Assembly: GCF_000005505.3 (NCBI RefSeq)
Contig: NC_016131.3
Coordinates: forward strand, 57,149,355-57,213,354
Source: Brachypodium distachyon
Lineage: Eukaryota; Streptophyta; Magnoliopsida; Poales; Poaceae
Length of the DNA: 64,000 nucleotides
Direction: 5' to 3'
Under the pieces are notes generated by a model. It was not told where the DNA came from, searched no databases, and saw only the letters and a program-made list of their open reading frames with translations. The position numbers and the translations under genes are program-made. Shown piece by piece: positions 55,537 to 64,000 of this stretch. Numbering within the stretch: the stretch's first letter is position 1; each line of letters starts with the position of its first letter.

Positions 55537-58500
55537 TTTCTTTTGAGGGGAAGCTTTAGGTCATAAAACCTATAGCATTTTATTAATAAATAAAGAGAAT
55601 ATTTACAAATAATTACAAGTGACAACTATCTGAAGTTTTTGATCCATGATTGCATGGAATGGTATTTCTTTCTTTTGGCTCTATGGAAGACCAGGTTGAG
55701 CTCATATTTGAAGGTGCGTTTGCATCTGTAGAGCGATGGGTTGATCCCATTGAATATATAGTCATTGCGTGTTTTTCAGATACTCCAGTTGACAGCAGTA
55801 ATTATCTCCATGTGAAATGGGACTTGAAGCGCCTGTTTGATGATCATGATGTTGCCATGGACAATTGGCTGGGGCATTGTCGGAGCACGGTCTCCGGCAC
55901 CGGGGATGCCGAGCACCCCCTTTTTGGTTCGGTGGAGGGCGAGGTGATCGCTCCGGCGAACGCCGGCGTGGCGATAGACACGAAGTGTAGACACAAGAGT
56001 TTTACCCAGGTTCAGGCCAGCCGGAGGTGTAATACCCTACGTCCTGCTTTGAGTTGTATTCACAAGTTTGAGAGCGTACAGATCACCCGGGGAATTCCCG
56101 GGTTGGCTACTTAGGTGAACGCTATGCTATGTTCTACTCACTCGGGTTTGAACTGAGCTGAACCCTTTGACCGGTGGCATTGGTCCTCCTTTTATAGACA
56201 AGGGGATACCACAGGTGGCTATGCATGCAGGGTGACACGTTGCCTAGACGCGTGTCACAGCTATATGGAATACACTTTTGCTCATCCACGTGAGACGCCA
56301 TGTAGCGCCCGGTCCACTGTACACGGTAGAAAAAATGGTTCTCAGGGTAGCCTAAGACTCCTGTCGGTGCATTAAATGCACTGCGCCCGTCGTCTTGTCC
56401 TGTTGTGGTGACCCAGACCCGTAAGGATCCGGACCTCTGTGTACTCTGTGCTAGTCCCTGGATCAAATGCTAGCACACACAGTTCCATTGATGAAGTACC
56501 ATACACATGTCTATTACATCGGTTCGAATTACAAATCCAAAGTACTTAATACAACCAAGCGGAAGTTCAAAATAAAACAAACTGATAGGTGCAGGTCAGT
56601 ACATTGAATGTACTTGCAAGTCACACCTGTGTGGTTAGGAGGAATGCATGGAAATGATGAAGGGTTTCCTAGTTTGGCTACTAAGGTTGTTTTTGCAAAA
56701 TGCTGCTTTTGGGGTTTTGAATTACTCATAGTACTTTCCTTTGAAAACCTCTAATCCTGGAGTTTTGATAAAACAATGTTTGATCAATAGTATGGTCATT
56801 ATGTGGAAGTTCACTCCACGACCTAGCTATGCACTCTGGGTCAACTGACACTCACATAGCATCCCTTTTTTCCTGACTCATTCTGTGGAACCTTCCATCG
56901 AGTCAAAACAGTTCTGGGGTTTTTGAAAACAAAACCTGAAGATCTCCACTTCTCCTGACTTAATGACTCAAAGTCGCCCGTAACCAGGGGCATGGCTAAT
57001 CGATTAGATTGACACTCTCGAGAGGTTTGTACACTTTACCCACTTGACACAATCAGTCCAAAGTGTTGCCTGACGACAAGCGTGCGCAACAGATAAAGAT
57101 TGTGACGAAGTCTTTCACTAGAAGCCCCCTGATACCTAATTCTGGCACCGCCCGCCCCATATGAGCACATTGGCTCCTCTCTGGATGGCGATACCCAGGT
57201 AAGGGTTTCCCGCTAGTTAGTCGACCAAGCCAGAGCCCATAATAGCAATTGGTTGCACAAGAAGCTTTTGGGTACATGAGAAGGTTTGAACTCTTGAATT
57301 TCTGGACAGCGGTCCCCACCTTCTCCGGAGCGTGTACCCGTTACGGGGCTACAACACTTGCCGACAGCCAACTGGCCTCCATCATACCACTCCATCCAGA
57401 TAAAACATTTTGGTTTTATTTCGAAAACATTTTTCCAAAAACATACTCGCTCATAAAGAGCACTTAATACTTTTCAATATAGTTTGGGTCCCGTCCCGTT
57501 ATAATAGTATAGCATGCTTTGGAAAAACGTAAATACATAACTTATGGTATTTGGTGGCATGGCAATAAAATCCTATAAGCAATCTACTAGGAATAACTAA
57601 ACATGTTGAAAACGCATTTGATAAATACTTCATAAAGAAATAACTCTAACATGCATCCCTATGCCATTGTAAACAAGATAGCTTAAGCAAAATATAGGTA
57701 CTACATGATCAATAAGTGTAACTTGCCTGGTTCAGAAAAGTTGTTGCGGTCGTCAACTCCCTGGCACTCGTTGCAATCGCAATCCGAATAATCTAACGCG
57801 AAGAACGAATCAACAATAAATGCATAGTTCCAAACATCTCTCAAAATCCAAATATAACTCCAAATGAACTTCGGATAAAGGATGTGTCACAACCATACAA
57901 AAACAGAATCTAAACATCATCTAAGTAATACCATAGTATTAACAATCAAGTTCTAAAGCCTAAGGTTAACGCTAGTGTGGCTAAGTCTGAAGATTCAGTA
58001 ATCTGCTTCTGTTAACAGATTGCAACTAGGGTTGACAGGAAAAAGGTGCTAAGGTACAGAACATGGAATGAAACATAAGCTACAGTGTAGTTCTAATGTT
58101 GTACTAACTAACGCAATAGGTTTCAGTCCAATTGGATAAACAGACCAAAAGTTACTGGCTTGCAAAGGTGGCTAGTCAGATTCTGACAGACAAAGAATAC
58201 TAACTTCTACTGAAAAGCTACTGGTGCTAAACTATTCCAATGACAGAGAAATAATCCAAGGAATCCAAGAATATGATATACTCTTCCAAATGGCACTGGT
58301 TTCACTAATTATGGAGATATGAGGCAGTAGCTATGAACAGGTGAATGTGGTTACTCTAAAACAGAACAGTACAGGATATGAACTTCTACCGTCATGCTGC
58401 TAGTGAAGGTGAAATTGAAATGGTCCAACTAGGAAATTGCTTTGAAGGGGTGTACCTAAGGTTCAAACTACAGAAAGAATCAACTAAAATGATGCTACGG

Positions 58501-60207
58501 ACAACAAAAAGAACTACTACGAATAAGGCTACCCACTAAGAATGGTGCTGCAACTTCCTGCCGTGGCAGAGATATGGCAGAGAGGCTGCTTAGAATACAA
58601 TTTTGCGACGAGGATGCAGTGCTCAAGATGAACCATCTACGGCTACTGTCTACAGAGCAATTATAGAGAAACATTCACTCTACACAATGGTGAAAACTAG
58701 AGCACATAATGATCAACGGTCTGCTGACAATCGACGCTTGAAAAGAGCTAACCGAAAAGCACGGGAGATGAACATGTTCATACCCAAATCTTCCCGGAGA
58801 TGAACGGAATCGAAGATCCGAAGAGCGGGAACGAAGAAGAAGGGTTGGAGGAGATTCACGGTGTCGCGGGGATCGCGCAGGCGATGGCGGTTCGGCGAAC
58901 GGAGCAGCGCAGCTCCGGCAATTTCTCCCCGGAGTTTGGGCGGCGGCGGCGGCGGTTTCGGCCGGAAATCGGGGCGCAGGGCGAGCGGGGAGCGGGGGCG
59001 GGCGAGGGCATGCGCGAGAGGGGGCGCGGGGTGCTTTATAGGGCTCGGGCGCCTGGGCGGCGGGGCTGGTGGTTGCGGCGCGACGTGGGGTCGCGGGCGC
59101 GTGCGGCGACGGCGGTTGCGCGGGCGACGCGGGCGGCGGCAGGGCCGGCAGGGCTGAGGGCGGCGGTGGAGTCGGCGGCGCGGGGCAGCGGCGACGGCGG
59201 CTGCGCGGGCGAGCAGGCAGGCGGGCGCGGGCAGCGGCGGCGGTTGGAGACGGCGGAGGTGGCCAGAGGAAGAAAATGACTGGTGGGCCCCACCTGTCAG
59301 TGAGAGAGAGATAGAAAGCGTATTTCTCCAAGAATACGTTTTCCTGCGGAGAAAGCGTAATCCAGATAAAAAGAAAAAGAATAAAAGAAAAAGATTAATA
59401 AATACTTTTCAGGATCTATAATTCACCCGAAATTCCATTTAAATCATTTAAAATATCAATTGGCATCAGAAAAATTCCAAAAAATTCTGTAAAATAATAT
59501 ATTTCATTTAGAGTCAAGGAAAATTATTCCCACTCAAAAATAAATTAATAAAAATAGTTGTAATGTTTTTAAGCTTTAAATAAAACCAAATAAAATCCTA
59601 GAATGCGTTTTTAAATTCTAGAAAATTCTCAAATCAATTTCTATCAACCTAACACATTCCAAGACACCATTTAAAACACTTTCAATAATGCATCATAACG
59701 AACACCAAAATTTTAAGATATGATCAAGGTGATATGCATAAGAAATGAAAAGGTGCGAACATTCGAAATCGTGGGCCACTGGTACGACAGTAGCCCTCGG
59801 GCGTGCGCCGGCAGCCTTGAAGCTTCCAGCAAGCGCTATCCTCGATCGGTTGCCGGGCTACGCCCTATTTGACACGTGGGTCCCAAGGGGGAAACCCATT
59901 GGCACCCGGCCTCGTGGGCCGCATTTATAGTTCCACTTCTCCGAGCAAAACGGTCGGGCGCACGATTTCGTGCCTTATCCCCCTTAATCGCCAGAGAGTT
60001 AAGGCCACGTCGCGCACCCCCTCTTAATCTTTGATTCTTTAGGGCTCTTTATTGATGATCATGGGGGTGTCCGTTGCAGTCCGCCAGCCCCGATAAATAC
60101 CCAAGGCCAGTGGCGGGGCACTCCCCATTGTCTCTCGCTCCTGCCATCACCTCCTCCCAAGCTCCCCGCTCCCCAACTCCAACTGAACCACCTCTCCACC
60201 TCCGCCG
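55537..60207. other. Retrotransposon-derived, no intact gene
   Basis: From 55537 foreign DNA interrupts the kinase exon. 55870-56200 (CCCAGGTTCAGGCCAGCCGG, ATACCCTACGTCCTGC) reads like grass gypsy LTR sequence. 56460-59330 may be another LTR-type block in minus orientation: a minus-strand TATA (CTATAAAGC) lies at about 59035 beside a very GC-rich stretch (58900-59270). Frames there are composition artefacts. 59740-60200 looks like the LTR/leader of the gypsy-type element that follows (GATAAATACC at about 60091 as TATA-like). I did not pair any LTRs. Confidence 0.45.
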
Positions 60208-63200
60208 ATGTCTTCCAAGGGCCAGAACCGTCCCAAGGGGAGCACCAGCAAAGGGGATAAGGCCGGCAAGAAGGATCTGTCGGACAGGGCTCGGAAGGAG
60301 GAGGAAATGCGGGCTAAATTTGCCTTCTCCCCCCCCCCCCCCCAGGGTACAACGGCGAGGGGGTCGACAAGCTGGACTTGGTACTGGCCACCAAGCACAA
60401 TGAGCACGGGCCGACGCAGGTCCTTCCCGTCGGAGCGGAGCGTGACGGGCACTATTTCCGGATCTTCGGGAGGTTCATCCTTGCCGGGTTCGTGCCGCCG
60501 CACTCCTACTTCCTTTCAGCCATCATGGAGACCTACAAGCTCATCATGGCACAGCTTCACCCCATGTCGTTCTTCACATTGGCTATTTTCCAACACCTCT
60601 GTGAAGCGTTCGTGGGGGTGATGCTGTCGGTGGCGCTATTTCGCCACTACTACTACCCGAGGGTGGAGAAGAAGGCTCCCCTGTCCTCGGGGGTAGTGTT
60701 CCGATTCCGCGACAGAATCAAATCGGAATTCATCGAGCTGCGGAAGAAGAAGATCGAGCATGAGTGGCGCTATGACTGGTGCTGGGTGCGCACCGATGAG
60801 CTCCAGGAATTCCACGAGGAGCCCCTCGGGCCTCCGAAGGGCTCTGACGACTGGACGCTCCGCGACCATAAGGACGAGGAGCTGGCCCCAATCTGTGCGA
60901 AGATCAAGGCGCTCCGTGAGGCCGGGCTCACGGACACGGATGTGGCGCGCCACTTCATCGGGAGGCGCGTGCCCCCTCTGCAGCGGCGCTCTCATCCGGC
61001 GTGGATGTACACCGGGGCCAGCGACCGGACCCGGCTGCAGCGCACGGACCTCCTCGCGGAGGAAGTGCAGTTCTGGGTGAAGGGTATCACCGGCGAGGAC
61101 GAACCTTACCGGCTACTCTCGCCTAGAACGCACTCGCTCCACGCCGAGATCCCGAACCCGGGAGCCCGGGATCTCCCACTCTGTGACGAGTGGGGGATTG
61201 TGGAGGACCCCTCGGTGCAACCCTCACCCCCGCAGCCTAGGTCCCGGAAGGGCAAGGAGACGACTGCCGACTCGGGGAAAGGGGTCCAAGGCCAGGCCTC
61301 CACCAAGGCAGAGGGCTCGGACTCCGACGACTCCTCGCTGGGTGTCGGAGGAGACCTCAGTGACGACGACGTTCCCCCGGCAGCCGGCAAAGTCGTGCCA
61401 GAGGTGGATGACGAGTAAGATGACGTCCCCCTGGTGAGGCGGTCCGCGGCGGAGCGGGCGGGAGGCCAGCCCACAGCTCCAGGAGCCTCACGGCGACGCG
61501 GGGGCTGGGGCCTCCGATGGCAGTGGCGCGGCAGCAGCAGCCGCCCCGACCACCTTGGCAACTCCAACAGTTCCCCCCGCGCGAAGCGGCCCTCCGGCGA
61601 GGAGCATCCTAGCGGACAGGGTGCTCAAGCTCAAGCCTGCGGGGTAAGTCCAATGTTGTCCAGAACAGTTTTGATTTCGTGAAATTATTTTGTGCCTGAC
61701 TAATCTATTTTTGCGTTTTCCAGTTCGTCGAGGAAGAGGGGGCAGGCCAGCGTGTCGCCGGCAGCCCCAACCAAGAAGCCTTGCCCGGCATTGGGCGGCC
61801 GCGACCAAGACGCTGCTGACGCTGCGGTTGCGATGATGGTAGCGGGGTCCCCGATTCGAGCTCGCAGGGCACCGGCCCGGCGGTAGGTACGTGCAAGTTC
61901 GAACACTTCCTTTATCTGTTCGCACCAATCCCCATGCTTGACGCAGGTGCCGTTCATGCAGTTGCCGGAGGGGCTCCAGCTGCGCCCGCGCCTACAGAGG
62001 TGCGGGTCATCGACCTTACTGGCAAGGTCGACGACGATGCTCCGGCGGAGGTTTCCTTCGCCGGAGCCCTTCAGCAATCGACCACGGCGCCTGCCGGGGC
62101 CATGACTGCTGCAACAGGTGACGCCACGCAGGGGGTGCCATCTGAGGCGGGCGACACAGAGCAGCCTCTTCTAGCCGGGGTGGGCGGTGGTGCCCTGGAG
62201 AAGCCCCCGAGCCCCCAGCTCGCCCCTTCGGACGAGCAAGGAGCGGCGGGGCTCGGCCATGCCGGGGGCGCGCCATCAAATCCTGACGCGCCCTCGGGGT
62301 CGCAGACGGTTGCGGCGGGGTCCTCCTCCTCCGCCGGAGCCGCCTTCAGCCTGGGAGCAGGGGAGCTCGCCGGGCGGACTCGGGGTCGGATCACTTTCGA
62401 GCCCAGCGTGTTCCAGCAGGGACACCAAGTGATCGACAACATCCAGCAGCAGCAGCGGATGTTCGTCAATTATTTCAACGACGCGCAGCAGCACCACGCC
62501 CGCGTAGTGGCCGAACTGGGCGCAGCGCGACGGGAGGCGGAGGAGCAGTGCACCGAGCTGCAGCGGCTCCGGCAGGAACTCCAGCAGGCGTGGCAAGCCG
62601 GGGCAACGCCAGCTCTGCAAGGGGTGCCGGAGGCGCAGGTCCTCCAACAGCTGTGGGATCTCTAGCAAGAGCACAGCGGGAGCTCGAGCTGGTGAAAGCC
62701 ACACATGCCAAGAGCGAGGAGGAGCACCAGGCGGCTCTGGACTCGTTCCAAGGGCGTCTCCGGAAGAAGACGGACTTACTGTCCGGCTACTCCCCGGAGA
62801 TCCAGCGCCTCCGCCGCGAGGTCGGAGAGCTGGAGACGGTGGCCGCAATAGCAGCCGAAGCCTCAGCGTGCCGGGAGAAGGAGCTGCGGGACCAGGCCCG
62901 CTCCCGGGAGCGTGAGCTTGCGGGGCAGCTCAAGGCCGCCCAAGATGCCAGCTCGTCCCTTCAGGGCGAGTTCGACATGGTGCGGCAAGAACTCCGGTTG
63001 GTCGACGACGACAACACCAAGAAGGCGTCGGAGATCGGTAGGCTGAAGTTCTAGTGCCGCGAGCACAAGCTGCAGGCCCAGGAGGCTCGCGGTGCGTGCA
63101 TAGAGCTGCGGGCCCGCAGGACAGGGGAGGTGGCCCGGCTGAAGAAGCTGGCCGACTCGGCGGTGGAGGCGTTGCAGGGGTTCGACATCCCTGTGGCTTC

Positions 63201-63585
63201 CTTCGATGGGGCAGACATGGGGAGGTTCACTTCGTTCTTCTCAGACTTCGTCGGCCGGCTGAGCGGCTTACAGAGCTGTGTCACGACCTTCGGGGACCGG
63301 CAAGTCGGCCTTGCGGCCAAGCAGGTCGCCAGGCAGATTCTCACCCGGGTCCACTCCGCCCACCCCGACTTCCCGTTCGAGTCGGTCTTCGACGCCTGGT
63401 CGGACGAGGAAGAGGCCAAGACCCACCGGGAGGCGGTGCAGGGCGTCGTGGACGAGATGGTGGCGCGAATGCAGGGTAAGGTCGACGAAGACGAAGCCGC
63501 TGCTGAGGAGGTTGCCGGAGAAGCCCCCGATGCCGAGGATTCCCCTGACATCGACGCAACCACCCCGGGAGCACCTCCCGCGTAG
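60208..63585 (+). pseudogene. gag-like gene of a gypsy-type retrotransposon, broken
   Basis: Starts MSSKGQNRPKGSTSKGDKAG at 60208. A run of C at about 60331-60344 throws the frame; the continuation (YFRIFGRFILAGFVPPHSYF, LAIFQHLCEAFVGVML) matches the 'putative gypsy type transposon' (Transposase_28) domain. It goes on to about 61418 with an acidic Ser/Asp-rich end. Introns are likely at about 61645-61722 and 61886-61945. The next frame (61934-62665) is Ala/Gly-rich, then coiled coil with many Gln/Glu. Two TAG codons (62663-62665, 63052-63054) break the coiled-coil part. The last frame (63130-63585) ends in an acidic tail. No protease, reverse transcriptase or integrase is in the window, so it may be a non-autonomous (LARD/Dasheng-like) element or be cut by the window edge. 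Confidence 0.72.
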
Positions 63586-64000
63586 TTCTCTTCCTTCTCT
63601 TTTTTTTATTTCCCTGGAAGTGGTGCATGGCGCCTTAGAACTTTTTATGTTAGCTTTCCCTTGTCATTATCAGTGTTACTCGTCAACTTGTTTTGCCCAA
63701 GCTTTGATATATATCCAATGCTACTTTTATTTGCTCCTTTGCCTAAAACTAGCTTGACGGGGAGGGGCTCTGTCCTTCCCGTGTTTTAGCCTTGCGTACT
63801 CGGAGACTCGCCAACCACATGCTTGGCCAGACTAGGGACCCGGGATGGACCCGCGATGCCGACCTAGGGCCAAACAGCAGCGGCTAGTCACTCCGCCTGC
63901 GGGTTAACTACCCCAGCGCGCACGCCTCTGGGACGGACCCGCGAGCCACGTGTGGGGGGCGTCCTCACCCCGCAAGCGTCCTTCCTACGCTCCGGCTACA
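63586..64000 (+). other. 3' non-coding part of the gypsy-type element
   Basis: Follows the gag-like gene; GC-rich at the end (about 63790-64000) with GACCCGCGA-type short repeats. No coding frame seen; the window ends inside this region. Confidence 0.4.

Noticed and set aside
58800..59279. Plus-strand frame of 159 codons
   Set aside because: Very GC-rich with Arg/Gly/Ala bias; likely LTR promoter region of a minus-strand element.

Overview
This window is plant nuclear DNA, almost certainly from a grass (Poaceae) and perhaps a pooid. The evidence is GT-AG introns, GC-rich first exons, many Stowaway-type MITEs with CTCCCTCC ends and TA target duplications, CACTA, Mutator-like, Helitron-like and LTR elements, and a grass-type ALOG gene. 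There are no operons, CRISPR arrays or bacterial signals.

The gene-rich left part (1-20 kb) holds: an ALOG-family transcription regulator (minus, 88-867); a ten-coding-exon UDP-arabinose 4-epimerase-like gene (plus, 5953-8242); a thirteen-exon MYB gene of the MYB4R/SNAPc4 type (minus, 9813-17053), whose splice junctions I could join into one open frame of 959 codons; and the two-exon, 25-codon ribosomal protein eL41 gene (minus, 18880-19743). From memory, rice chromosome 7 has the ALOG gene G1 next to the UDP-arabinose epimerase gene UEL-1, so this may be the collinear region; that needs a synteny check.

The middle part (20-46 kb) is mostly mobile or broken DNA: a plastid FtsZ gene fragment with an in-frame stop, a 124-bp tandem array, an intact single-exon type I MADS-box gene (26242-26793), a kinase fragment, a DUF4216 fragment of a CACTA transposase gene, a degenerate CACTA element with a Ulp1-type protease region (about 33.4-38.6 kb), a small non-autonomous LTR retrotransposon (38592-40678) whose 5' LTR is cut by the CACTA, a broken kinase gene (40771-41585), and an unidentified set of exon-like segments (42.5-45.2 kb).

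The right part (46-64 kb) has one intact membrane receptor-like kinase (47870-49299, minus) and a duplicate about 6 kb away that carries a frameshift, a stop codon, a roughly 0.9-kb transposon insertion and a cut first exon. From about 55.5 kb on the DNA is retrotransposon-derived, ending in a broken gag-like gene of a gypsy-type element (60208-63585).

The least expected pattern is a set of at least a dozen tiny insertions. Each is a few bases followed by a poly(A) run (or poly(T) in the other orientation), and each is flanked by direct repeats of about 11-18 bp. They look like extremely truncated retroposed ends. One lies in the FtsZ fragment and gives its stop codon; another lies in the intron of the duplicated kinase and the paralogous site in the intact kinase is empty.
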